Shown here: piece after piece, positions 54,442-63,315 of the stretch
How the letters are laid out: every line of letters begins with the position of its first letter
How positions within the stretch are numbered: the stretch's first letter is position 1
DNA from: Vibrio tapetis subsp. tapetis
GTDB taxonomy: Bacteria; Pseudomonadota; Gammaproteobacteria; Enterobacterales; Vibrionaceae
Length of the DNA: 64,000 bases
Direction: 5' to 3'
Assembly (NCBI RefSeq): GCF_900233005.1
Contig: NZ_LT960612.1
Coordinates: 1,488,001-1,552,000, forward strand
The notes under the pieces: generated by a model
Told to the model about the DNA's origin: nothing
What the model saw: only the letters and a program-made list of their open reading frames with translations
Database searches by the model: none
Translations under genes and position numbers: made by a program

Positions 54442-55629
54442 TTAACGATTAACTCGTGTCCATGGACTAGATTCTAAGCCGATTAGGTAGCGTAAGCCGC
54501 CTACCAAGTTTGCAAAGTGGCCGATAAGCAGGTAGCTCAACCAGCGACAGATTTTGTGACTAAAAATGTTCGGTAATAAATGACCTAGTAGGCCAATACT
54601 GTAAGCCGTTATTTGTATGATAAGCATCGACATGAAAATAATATGACTCGATAGCAAGGCCGAACTTATCAAACACGCCAGCATCAGGTATGGGCTAATG
54701 AGCCTTAAACCTTTGCCTGAAAAAAAGGTAAATGCTGTGCCTCCAAATTTCGGATTAAACAAGCTTGATAACGTAATGGCTTGCTGCATGTTGCCCGCAG
54801 AAATACGTAAGCGGCGTCTAAAATCATTGTTTAGGTCAGTCGGTTCTAATTCAACTGATACCATGTTGCTGTCGTATATCGCTTGGTATCCTTGCTCGAC
54901 AATCTTCATCGGTAACACAAAATCGTCATTAATGGTGTTAGCCGCAAGCGGAGTAAATAAGTCAGTACGGAAAAAGAATAAAGCACCGTGTGAACCCAAC
55001 GAAGAGCCAAGTGTGGTTTCGTTGGTTTTAACTTGGTTTTGATATTCCCAGTACTTTCTTTCTCCTTCGTTACTTGATGTTCTCAGTTGATACGTTGCGT
55101 TTACAACGCCGATATGGTCATTTTTAAAGTGAGTATCAGCGACGATTAATGCGTCCATCGCGATGAGTGCAGACACATCACTCAAGGCCGTAATATCCGT
55201 ATCGACATCTTCCATTGCTCTGTTAATCACCGCCACTTTGCCTAGGTTTTCTGAATACGCTTTAACTTCAATGTGAGTATCCGCACAGATAGCTTCTTGC
55301 AATGTCATTTGTGCTTCTTCTACCGTGTTGTCTGTACAACCGTCACAGGCAATGATGACTTTTAACCTATCTCGAGGGTAATCGAGTGAAGCGATGTTAC
55401 GAATTTTTTCACCTATCCACTGTTCTTCATTAAACGCTGGTACCAAAATCGTTATGCTAGGGCGAGTTTGGTCTTGGCGGTTCTTACGGTAGCCATACCA
55501 TTTTTGTTGAGCATGGTTTAAAGGGTGCTTTTTTGAATACCATTTCAACAGCAGTGGGTAACCAATGTGATGGTAAACCACCAGAAATGCACAAGTTAGA
55601 CAGATAATAATCAGTGTCCAATCCATCAT
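54442..55629 (-). CDS. sypQ: Membrane glycosyltransferase family 2, SypQ
   Basis: A 395-aa processive-type GT2. An N-terminal membrane helix (about 4-24) precedes the catalytic domain with TILVPAFNEEQWI, ACDGCTDNT and DVSALIAMDA, and two or three C-terminal helices (about 300-375) follow. The sequence lacks a clear QxxRW motif, having RRRLRISAGNMQQA in that region. It likely adds a sugar or polymerises the syp polysaccharide. ATGA overlap with sypP. Confidence 0.87.
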   Translation of the reverse strand: MMDWTLIIICLTCAFLVVYHHIGYPLLLKWYSKKHPLNHAQQKWYGYRKNRQDQTRPSITILVPAFNEEQWIGEKIRNIASLDYPRDRLKVIIACDGCTDNTVEEAQMTLQEAICADTHIEVKAYSENLGKVAVINRAMEDVDTDITALSDVSALIAMDALIVADTHFKNDHIGVVNATYQLRTSSNEGERKYWEYQNQVKTNETTLGSSLGSHGALFFFRTDLFTPLAANTINDDFVLPMKIVEQGYQAIYDSNMVSVELEPTDLNNDFRRRLRISAGNMQQAITLSSLFNPKFGGTAFTFFSGKGLRLISPYLMLACLISSALLSSHIIFMSMLIIQITAYSIGLLGHLLPNIFSHKICRWLSYLLIGHFANLVGGLRYLIGLESSPWTRVNR

Positions 55630-56768
55630 GCTACTACTCCTGTTGTTAAGTCTAAGTATGCTTGAGCCATTTTGTTTACATCGTTGTTTTCTAAGACAAA
55701 ATCTCTTGGTGATTTTTGGCTTGGGTTTTCTAACATTTCCAAGACGACACTGGCCATATTGATAGGGTTATTCGGGCTCATGAGGCGGCCAGAGTATGGG
55801 CAGAGAGTTTCTTCGGCTGCGCCCACTTGGGTAACGGCAGTCGGTACACCACAAGATTGAGCTTCAAGCGGTGATAATGGGAACCCTTCATGACGGGAAG
55901 GAAGACAAAAAATGTTTAAGGTCTGATAGAAGCGAGCCATGTCGTCAACGAGACCAACAAACTTAACGCGCTCTTCCAATTCCAATTTCTTGACCAGATT
56001 TTGCAATGCCTCTTTTTTAGAACCATCGCCTGCAATCACAAGCATGATATTGGCAGGAAGAAAGCGCATTGCACTGATGAGTAAATCGTGACCTTTTACA
56101 TGCTCAAGGCGACCCGCACTACCAATGATGGTTTTGTCCATCGGGAAACCATAATGCATGCGAGCAAGCGGTAAGCTATTGGGTAAAAACTTCGCGCAAT
56201 CAATGCCATTTTTTATGGTCACTGTGTTTGCGTAACCAAAACAGCTGTCTAAGTGCGCTTTTACTCGAGCGGCATCCGCAACCAATGTCGGCGTTGCAAT
56301 TTTCAATGCCCATTTTTCCAAACGAACCGCTTTGGCGTTCTTAAGGTGCCATGCATCATGCTCTGTATGAATTCGATGAGGAACGCCAGAAATTTTTGCA
56401 GCGATAGAGGCATAAACAAGTGGCCCAATATGATGGGTATGAACAACATGAGGTTTAACAAGGTTGAACAGTTTGATCAGTTCTTTAAGAAGGTTAACCT
56501 GAACGCCAGCGGCTTTGTTTAGAAAGACAAGTTGATCGGCGTGCGACTCAAGTCGAGGCCAATCTTGCAGTGCTTGTTCTTTATTACCTTCAAGACTCAC
56601 AATGATGACATGGTCTTGAGGTTGGGCGTGATTCGCTAAATCTAACGTTAAGGTTTCTAAACCACCAGGGGCTAATTTTTGAACCACATGAACAATGGTC
56701 TTTGCTGTTGATTGGTTGCCTAATGTCAGAGCAACTTCTGTGTTTTTAACATCTGAGAATACAGTCAT
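55626..56768 (-). CDS. sypP: Glycosyltransferase family 4, SypP
   Basis: A 380-aa cytoplasmic GT-B fold enzyme. The N-terminal domain has APGGLETLTLDLA and HTHHIGPL. The C-terminal donor-binding domain has GRLEHVKGHDLL and the E-x7-E motif in SRHEGFPLSPLEAQSCG. It starts a transcription unit, because a 337-bp gap with a sigma-54-like promoter and an octamer repeat precedes it. Position matches sypP of Vibrio fischeri, known to have its own SypG/sigma-54 promoter. Confidence 0.88.
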   Translation of the reverse strand: MTVFSDVKNTEVALTLGNQSTAKTIVHVVQKLAPGGLETLTLDLANHAQPQDHVIIVSLEGNKEQALQDWPRLESHADQLVFLNKAAGVQVNLLKELIKLFNLVKPHVVHTHHIGPLVYASIAAKISGVPHRIHTEHDAWHLKNAKAVRLEKWALKIATPTLVADAARVKAHLDSCFGYANTVTIKNGIDCAKFLPNSLPLARMHYGFPMDKTIIGSAGRLEHVKGHDLLISAMRFLPANIMLVIAGDGSKKEALQNLVKKLELEERVKFVGLVDDMARFYQTLNIFCLPSRHEGFPLSPLEAQSCGVPTAVTQVGAAEETLCPYSGRLMSPNNPINMASVVLEMLENPSQKSPRDFVLENNDVNKMAQAYLDLTTGVVA

Positions 56769-56841
56769 AACATTTATCCTTGAGTCATTTTGCAGTTTAG
56801 AGAAAGTTAATTTTTTACCTTCTCACCGTATACAATAGATA

Positions 56842-56858
56842 TTGCACAAGGCGTGCCA
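56842..56858 (-). promoter_or_regulatory. Sigma-54-type promoter before sypP
   Basis: On the minus strand TGGCACGCCTTGTGCAA matches the -24/-12 consensus TGGCAC-N5-TTGCA with one mismatch, and GG and GC are exactly 10 bp apart. It lies about 75 bp before the sypP ATG. In V. fischeri, sypA, sypI, sypM and sypP are driven by SypG and sigma-54. Confidence 0.72.
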
Positions 56859-56958
56859 TAAATGGATTGTCATTAGATACAACAACTTAGATTTTTTGTG
56901 TCAGTTTGTTATTTTGATTTCTTGTTTTGACAGTCATTTTAAAATAGGAATTGAATGT

Positions 56959-57059
56959 GGCAGAAAGGCAGAAAGGCAGAAAGGCAGAAAGGCAGAAAGG
57001 CAGAAAGGCAGAAAGGCAGAAAGGCAGAAAGGCAGAAAGGCAGAAAGGCAGAAAGGCAG
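56959..57059. repeat. Octamer tandem repeat (GGCAGAAA, 12 copies)
   Basis: Twelve perfect GGCAGAAA units run from 56959 to 57054, plus a partial GGCAG. It sits about 100 bp upstream of the sypP sigma-54 site, where an activator would bind, and 46 bp after the sypO stop. Such repeats change length by slippage. A 74-codon rightward frame crosses it but looks accidental. Confidence 0.95.
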
Positions 57060-57105
57060 CGCCTAGATGCCAGTAACATAGTGTATTGGGGAGCTAAAGA
57101 GGGGG

Positions 57106-58530
57106 TTAACGAATACGTGGAATAACCGTTAATACAGGAACGCCGGTTAATTGCTCTAATTCCTGACGAAGGCGAATGGAGGTATCGAATATTTCCATCA
57201 GCACGGCCAAGCCAACGCCGAGAAACAATCCAGCAAATAGCCCTGCGATAACAAAAACGATCGTTGGGAAGTTTGTCGGCGTACTTGGTGTATAGGGTAG
57301 ATCGATTATTTTAACGCGATCGTTTTGTTCAAAGATACCAAGAGAGCCAGTCAGTTGCGCCATTTCGTATCGAGACATTAATTCTTCGTAAAGGGTTCGT
57401 TTTATTTCAACATCACGAGTTAAGCGGTAGAGTTGTTTGGTGTTATCACCAAAATTGGTCGCTTTCATTTCCAGTTCATCAATCATGCCTTTCAGGCTCT
57501 TGGTTTCTTCTTTTAACGATTCGTAATTGCCTCGAGCAACTTGCAAGTTATGCAGCTGAGATACTAATAATGGTTGAACGCTTCTAAGCTCATCGGTGTT
57601 GGTTGAACTGGCAATATCCCATAGTTGGTCACTATTTAATCCGGGTTGCTTTTGTTGCAGCATGATGGTTCTTTCTTGTTCTAATCGATTCAATTCACGT
57701 TTCTTCGCTTGTACGGCGCTGTGGTTGTCGGTGTATTTTGCTCGCAATAAGGTGAGTTCACTGCGTATGTCGATTATTTGTTCCTCGATTCGACCGACCA
57801 CAGGGTTAGTTTTAGATAATTGCTCGTCAAGTGACCCCATACTTTTTTCAACGCCAGCTAACTCGGCTTGTTTTTCTGCCAAGCTTTGCTTGAGGGTCGC
57901 CAAGCGGCTCAAGCTTTGATTTTGCATATCCGGCGTCAAAGCAGAATTTAAGTTCGTGTATTGCGCCAACGCCTGTTCTGCCTGTTCAAGTTCCGTTGCT
58001 CGCTTTTTGATATGAATGGTTAAAAACTCACTCGAATCGGTAATCGAAGAGCGTTCTGGTGCTAATAGCTGTTCGATGAAATGTCGACTAACCGACTCGA
58101 GCATGGCTTTCATGCCATCTGGTGAGTTTGATGTGTGGTTGATTTTAAGGAAGTCTTTACCGAGTTGCGAGACACTCAAACTGTTTGATATTTTTTGAAT
58201 GACGCGCTCTACTTCCGCAGGTGACATGTCATCGTTAATTAACTTGAGCTCAGCGGCTACAGAATGTAAAACATGGCGACTTTTTAACAAGGTTTTCACC
58301 GCGCTTAATCTTTCGTTGAGCATGGTAGAGACCGCAATATCTTCAAGGAAAGGGTTCATTTTCGCGGTTTCTTGCAACAACATACTGGTATGAGAACGGT
58401 ACTGTGTTGGTGCCATTTTACTCACACTTAAGCCAATGAAAGGCATGATTAAAATGGGCACAAAAATAACGTACCGACGTCTCCAAGCTGCGCTTAATAA
58501 TATCAATAAACGAAATTTTAGTTTAGTCAT
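57106..58530 (-). CDS. sypO: Polysaccharide co-polymerase (Wzz/GumC family), SypO
   Basis: A 474-aa chain-length regulator of the inner membrane. Membrane helices lie near residues 14-34 and 438-462. The part between is periplasmic, with a long coiled coil (about 185-390). The C-terminal PTNFPTIVFVIAGLFAGLFLGVG region is the usual Pro-rich second helix. No cytoplasmic tyrosine kinase domain is fused. Overlaps sypN by ATGA. Confidence 0.88.
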   Translation of the reverse strand: MTKLKFRLLILLSAAWRRRYVIFVPILIMPFIGLSVSKMAPTQYRSHTSMLLQETAKMNPFLEDIAVSTMLNERLSAVKTLLKSRHVLHSVAAELKLINDDMSPAEVERVIQKISNSLSVSQLGKDFLKINHTSNSPDGMKAMLESVSRHFIEQLLAPERSSITDSSEFLTIHIKKRATELEQAEQALAQYTNLNSALTPDMQNQSLSRLATLKQSLAEKQAELAGVEKSMGSLDEQLSKTNPVVGRIEEQIIDIRSELTLLRAKYTDNHSAVQAKKRELNRLEQERTIMLQQKQPGLNSDQLWDIASSTNTDELRSVQPLLVSQLHNLQVARGNYESLKEETKSLKGMIDELEMKATNFGDNTKQLYRLTRDVEIKRTLYEELMSRYEMAQLTGSLGIFEQNDRVKIIDLPYTPSTPTNFPTIVFVIAGLFAGLFLGVGLAVLMEIFDTSIRLRQELEQLTGVPVLTVIPRIR

Positions 58531-59645
58531 AGAAGTTCCAACATTCTGTCAACGAATTCGCTCCGTTTGTCCCAACTGTCTTGCCCAACCAGAGGTCGAG
58601 TGTTCGGCGTGTCGTTTTGAACCTGACGAATGGCCTGTTCCATGAGTTCGGCACTATTGGCTACTTGGACGTGGTCCTTGTAAGGCGCTAAGGCCGGAAA
58701 ATCGGTGGTGACGATTGGGCGGTTAGCCGCAAGGTACTCCATCAGTTTTAGAGGGCTACAGGCTTCAATTTGCGAATTATGCTTGAAGGGAAGTAGGCTC
58801 ACGTTCCAGTGTTGCGAATATTGTGGTAACAGATGATGAGGTTTTGCCCCTAAATAAAATAGGTTGTCAGTTTTAGGAAGCTGTAATTGATTTTTTTCAT
58901 TTGGCCCAATAAAAACAAAATCCCAGTCGGTCATTTTTGCGGTGAGTTCACGTACGAGATCATAATCCAGCCATTCAGATAAACTTCCATAAAAGCCGGC
59001 TATAGGGCGGTCACCATTGGGTAGATCATGAGCGCGTGGGGCCGGTGTCGCAAACAGTTCTACATCGACACCATGCGGAAGTAATTCGGTTTTTTGTGCT
59101 GGGAATTTGGTTTTGATATTACTGCTTGCAGCAAAAATGAGGTCAGCTTTTTCGACCAGCTTCTTCTCATGACTTCGCACCGTGTGATGATCGACACCCG
59201 CGAGAGACTCGAAATCATCGCCGCAGTAATACACCACCGCCGCTTCATTTAACTCACCGCATAAATCGGCGGCAGTGGGCAAAGAAGACCACAAAATAGG
59301 GGACTGAAGTTGTTGCTGTTCAATAATAGGAAGCAGCTGACTCAGCATCCATTTCTTGGCCAGACTGCATGCAAAGTTTGACGCAGGAGCGGGTATGGTT
59401 TTTAAATTCACGATCGTAATATTAGGGTTGTCATTTGCTTTCGCCATCGGTTGATAATGAGCTTTACTCTTCCCCATCAATTTGTAGGCCGCGCGCTTGG
59501 CATCACCGAAAGAGAGTTTAGGTTGACGTAAACCAATGGAGTTTACCCACACCACTTTACGAGAGTCAGCCAAACGAGAAACTAGATGCTGGGTGCTCGA
59601 CGGAAGACCACCAAAATCTTCTCCAAATACAATAAGATCGTGCAT
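58527..59645 (-). CDS. sypN: Glycosyltransferase SypN
   Basis: A 372-aa GT-B glycosyltransferase of the group 1 (TuaH-like) type. Visible parts are GEDFGGLPSSTQHL near the N-terminus, YYCGDDFESLAGVDHH, LLPHGVDVELF and the donor loop ACSPLKLMEYLAANRPIV. It adds a sugar of the repeat unit in the cytoplasm. Gene lies 9 bp after sypM and overlaps sypO. Confidence 0.85.
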   Translation of the reverse strand: MHDLIVFGEDFGGLPSSTQHLVSRLADSRKVVWVNSIGLRQPKLSFGDAKRAAYKLMGKSKAHYQPMAKANDNPNITIVNLKTIPAPASNFACSLAKKWMLSQLLPIIEQQQLQSPILWSSLPTAADLCGELNEAAVVYYCGDDFESLAGVDHHTVRSHEKKLVEKADLIFAASSNIKTKFPAQKTELLPHGVDVELFATPAPRAHDLPNGDRPIAGFYGSLSEWLDYDLVRELTAKMTDWDFVFIGPNEKNQLQLPKTDNLFYLGAKPHHLLPQYSQHWNVSLLPFKHNSQIEACSPLKLMEYLAANRPIVTTDFPALAPYKDHVQVANSAELMEQAIRQVQNDTPNTRPLVGQDSWDKRSEFVDRMLELL

Positions 59646-59654
59646 GGTAGCTCC

Positions 59655-60404
59655 TTAAGCTTGCGCTTTTAAAAGTGTAGTTGTTGATTCAAGACTGCGA
59701 ACGACTTTTGCTGGATTTCCCGCTGCGATCACAAAAGGAGGTAAACTGCGCGTTACGACGCTGCCAGCAGCAACAATGGTACCTTCACCAATCGTCACGC
59801 CGCCCTTTACCGTAACGTTTGAGCCCAGCCACACATCTTTTTCCAAAATGATGTCTCCAACTTGGCTATCTTCGTCAGGCAAGCCAAGTGCTCGTTGTTT
59901 TGCATCTAACGGGTGGCCTGAATAACCAAATAGAAAGGCTTTGCCGGCAATGCGCACGTTGTCTTTAATGATAACGTTGCGTCCAACGGCGATCGTGGTT
60001 TGCCATCCAATGCCGACATTATTGCCAATTTCAAGTTTAGGATTAATGCTGGCACTGCGGCCGCTAAACGTTGTTTGGCCACTAATTCGACAATGGCTGC
60101 CAAGGTTGATTGTTAAGGGGCCAGTAACAAGAGGGACTCCCCCATAAACGTAAACGTTTTTACCGCGTTGATTAAGACGCCCTTTGAAGGCTGGTGTATG
60201 GACAAAAAGGCGTAAAGTGCTATTTAACACAGACAGCAACAGTTGATGGATAAAGTACACTGCTTTGTTAAAAAGCCGTGGCGTGGGGAACTCAAAGTTA
60301 CGAACGGCTTTTAACTGAACAAACAAGCGACGATAACTTGGATTTGGGTGGTTTTGAAGCCATTGCTTAAACTGATTCGTTTTGAGAGCTAGCATACTAT
60401 TCAT
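59655..60404 (-). CDS. sypM: Hexapeptide-repeat acyltransferase SypM
   Basis: A 249-aa O-acetyltransferase of the left-handed beta-helix type. Hexapeptide repeats run from about residue 85 to 225 (GNNVGIGWQTTIAVGRNVIIKDNVRIAG; VWLGSNVTVKGGVTIGEGTIVAAGSVV). It likely acetylates a sugar of the repeat unit. Position matches sypM. A possible sigma-54 site lies upstream. Confidence 0.86.
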   Translation of the reverse strand: MNSMLALKTNQFKQWLQNHPNPSYRRLFVQLKAVRNFEFPTPRLFNKAVYFIHQLLLSVLNSTLRLFVHTPAFKGRLNQRGKNVYVYGGVPLVTGPLTINLGSHCRISGQTTFSGRSASINPKLEIGNNVGIGWQTTIAVGRNVIIKDNVRIAGKAFLFGYSGHPLDAKQRALGLPDEDSQVGDIILEKDVWLGSNVTVKGGVTIGEGTIVAAGSVVTRSLPPFVIAAGNPAKVVRSLESTTTLLKAQA

Positions 60405-60432
60405 CCTTAAAATGCGATTCTATATCTATGCT

Positions 60433-60450
60433 ATTTCACATATCGTGCCA
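60433..60450 (-). promoter_or_regulatory. Weak sigma-54-like promoter before sypM
   Basis: Minus strand TGGCACGATATGTGAAAT has a perfect -24 element but GTGAA instead of TTGCA at -12. It lies 29 bp upstream of the sypM start. In V. fischeri this position carries a SypG-dependent promoter, so the match is suggestive. Confidence 0.4.
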
Positions 60451-60493
60451 AAATATAAAATATTATTTATCAGTTACTTACGTTTGCTTGTAT

Positions 60494-61882
60494 CTAGGTG
60501 GAGGGTAAGTTCTCTTTTTGAGTGGCATTTTGACTAGCGTTTTGAGTGATGTTAGCAACAGCAATGGTTAGCGCGGCGAGGATATAAATGGGCCAATTGA
60601 AGCCTTGCGTGAGGAAAGTGCCCGAGATGATGGTACCGATTAGTCCGGCATAAACAGCATTTGCCGAGGCGGTTAAATAACTTCCGCATTGTGCGGGGCT
60701 CTCATTTAACGTTGTTAAGGTTTTGCGCGCAGTGATGATAAGAGAACCAATGAAGCAAACGAATATGATTAACCCCAAGATCCCTGTTTCTGCGAGAACG
60801 CCAAACCAAGTACTGTGCACCGCGTGATTGAGGCCATCCCAATGCGAGCTATAGTAATAATAATTGAAATAGAAATTGTTAAGCCCAACGCCTGTTAGCG
60901 GATTATCAAGAGACATTTTGAAAGCGGCTTCCCATGCGTATAACCTGCCCATTGCAGAGGCATCGACGCCGGCTTCGGCTGCGCCTCCAGATGCTCGCTC
61001 ACCTATCCCGGCTACGAAGTAGAGAACCAGAGCGCCGATTGCGCCCAATGACATGACCAGGGTTTTAGATTTGATCAGGCGATAGGCGTAAACAGCGAAT
61101 ACCGCAACTGCGCCCATTAACCCACCACGACTTTGGGTAGCGATGACGGCCATCATTAGAATGATACTCGTTATGCCACTTAACACTCGCAAATAGCTAG
61201 GGATACCTTGAGTGGTCACCAAGCTTATAGAAAACGCCAAAGGAAACATAAGGACGAGAGCCAAATCGTTAGGATCGCCAAGCATAGAACCAAAATCTCG
61301 GCCGATGGTGACACGGCTCCCTTCGACCAATCCAATGCCGTTGATAGAATTGTACATGGCAACGCAACCGACCAATAATCCGGAAAACGTGATTAAAACC
61401 GACATCCTAGCGAGATTTTTGCTGCTGTCGAGTAACCACGTAATGGCCAACGTCATCACGATGATTTTCCAGTACATATTCTTGAAGTAATCAAGCGCGA
61501 TAGGGCGATTAGAAGCAAAAACCACCCCAATGATGACAAGAACCTAAAAAATGGCCAACCAAGTTAGGCTACGATGCCAATAGATTTTAAGTTCACGGCT
61601 AATAAGGCTATGCCATAGCAAAGCAGAAAGTGCGCCCAATGAAAGGAGTAGAGGTATCTTAAGCGGGTACAATGCTGGTACAACTTCATGAATTCTGAAA
61701 AATGAAAACAATACAAATAAAGTAACAAACCAAAACGTTTGGCTAATAACCACGAGTATGCCCAACGGCAAAACTGAAATGACTAACGCAACGGCCGGGT
61801 TAGGGACAAGTCGCCATACCATTGCTATTAGCAAACAGACAAAGACGGCGATGAAAACATGCGTGCGATTAGATTTGGTCAT
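60494..61882 (-). pseudogene. sypL: O-antigen ligase/polymerase family protein SypL with in-frame amber codon
   Basis: The first part (61882-61544, 112 residues) and the second part (open from 61543 to 60494) are in the same frame. They are separated only by TAG at 61546-61544, codon 113. Read through, it is a 462-aa, 10-12 helix protein with the O-antigen ligase domain (GVGLNNFYFNYYY, HAVHSTWFGVLAETGILG). SypL joins or polymerises exported repeat units in the periplasm. The GTG at 61525 could restart the second half but would lack several helices. A base change, not an indel, is needed to explain this. Confidence 0.85.
61544..61546 (-). other. In-frame amber stop in sypL
   Basis: TAG interrupts the sypL reading frame after ...SLTWLAIF and before VLVIIGVVF, with hydrophobic membrane-helix sequence on both sides. 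A single base substitution explains it. Confidence 0.9.
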
Positions 61883-63315
61883 TGCTGCGTTCGCCTTGTA
61901 AAACGTTGGGATACATCATGCCAAATCGTACTTTGAGCAATCGGGAGTAACGCTAATTTCGTTGCGAGTAATAGTATGAGTATAGGTGCACTCAGTGCCA
62001 TTAAGCTAATAACGGTGACTGACAAATCTTGGGCAAACAAATACAAAAGCCCAAAGGTGACGACAAATAGGGTTGAAAGTTTACTGAATTGATAAGGCAA
62101 AACAGAGAGCATCTGACTTAAGTAGGTGACGGCCAGCATACGCACGAACTGAGCACTAAATAATGCGAACAGGATCCCCCAAATACCGTAGGATGTTAGC
62201 GCAAATGCGACAGTGAGACCGAATAAGGTCGCTGCGATATTGGTATACAGTAACCATTGTGTTTTTTTGTGGAAAAGAATGCCTATATTGGTTAATTCAG
62301 TGATTTCTTTACACCAGGCAACGGCAAGAGTCGCGACCAATAATTTACTCGCATCATGGTACAAGTCAGGAAGAGCAATCAATATAAAGACTTGTCCGAT
62401 GCCTGCCATGAATAATGTCAAACAAGAAATAAGAACTAAACCATATTGTGTTACCCGTAAAGTAGCGTTCGCACCTTTGTTGTTTAAGTAATCAAAACGC
62501 TTGGGCATCCACCACATTCCAAAGGGCTGCACCAAAATACACATAGCGAGAGAGAATTTGGCTGCAATAGCGTATTGCCCGAGTTCTGCGAGCGAAGTGG
62601 AAGCGGCGAGTATCCAGCGTTCTGCTCCGTTTAAACCAAAAGCGACCAAGCCGGAGAGCATCATAGGAATGCAATACGTCAAATAAGTTCGAAATGGAAT
62701 GGTGTTTTTGGTCGATAGATCCAAGCGGCTATAGACTTGAATTGCTATCAGCTGGGCTAGGTGAGCGATAAAACTAGCGAATAGAATACCAGCAACACTT
62801 GGCATGAATTGCAGAACCAGTAAAACCAAGGTCACTTGAAATACACTGGTACCAATACAAATCTTGAGGAAGGCTTTGACTTGGTCTTGCATGCGTAACC
62901 AAGCTAAACCAAGGCCAATGGCACTTTCTAAAGACAGTGATAGCAGTAAGACATTGATTTCAATTTGAGAAGCAGGAATCCATTGCGTAACGGGCAAGGT
63001 GTTGGCTGCAAACAAGAGGCCGGCTGAAATGTTGCCTGAAATCATCAGCCCATTCCTAAACAATTCACTCGCAATGGCTTTTCGTTGCACTGAATTCGTT
63101 TGTTCACCTGCAAAGCGATAAAGCGCCTCATGCATGGCTAACCCCATCAGTAGGCCAAAAAACATGCCAATCGAAGCGAGCAGTTCGAGCTTCCCCAGTT
63201 GTTCAGGGAGTAAGTATCTCGCCATGATCGGTAGCATAATGAGGGATATTCCCTTAATGAAGAATAAGCCAAGTGCATAGCCAGTCATATTTTTTAACGC
63301 AGATGGGATTTTCAT
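61879..63315 (-). CDS. sypK: Oligosaccharide flippase (Wzx/MATE-like) SypK
   Basis: A 478-aa polytopic protein with about 12-14 helices of the polysaccharide biosynthesis (RfbX/Wzx) family. It moves undecaprenyl-linked units across the inner membrane. The N-terminal YALGLFFIKGISLIMLPIMARYL is the usual Wzx start. ATGA overlap with sypL, and a one-base overlap with the upstream glycosyltransferase. Confidence 0.88.
   Translation of the reverse strand: MKIPSALKNMTGYALGLFFIKGISLIMLPIMARYLLPEQLGKLELLASIGMFFGLLMGLAMHEALYRFAGEQTNSVQRKAIASELFRNGLMISGNISAGLLFAANTLPVTQWIPASQIEINVLLLSLSLESAIGLGLAWLRMQDQVKAFLKICIGTSVFQVTLVLLVLQFMPSVAGILFASFIAHLAQLIAIQVYSRLDLSTKNTIPFRTYLTYCIPMMLSGLVAFGLNGAERWILAASTSLAELGQYAIAAKFSLAMCILVQPFGMWWMPKRFDYLNNKGANATLRVTQYGLVLISCLTLFMAGIGQVFILIALPDLYHDASKLLVATLAVAWCKEITELTNIGILFHKKTQWLLYTNIAATLFGLTVAFALTSYGIWGILFALFSAQFVRMLAVTYLSQMLSVLPYQFSKLSTLFVVTFGLLYLFAQDLSVTVISLMALSAPILILLLATKLALLPIAQSTIWHDVSQRFTRRTQQ

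Noticed and set aside
56842..57066. 74-codon rightward frame running through the octamer repeat
   Set aside because: No ribosome site, and half of it is repeat-coded RKAERQKG; its upstream end is the sypP promoter.
61525..61527. GTG 61525 as the true start of a separate sypL-like gene
   Set aside because: The upstream 112 codons are in the same frame, overlap sypK by ATGA and encode the missing first helices, so one interrupted gene is a better reading.
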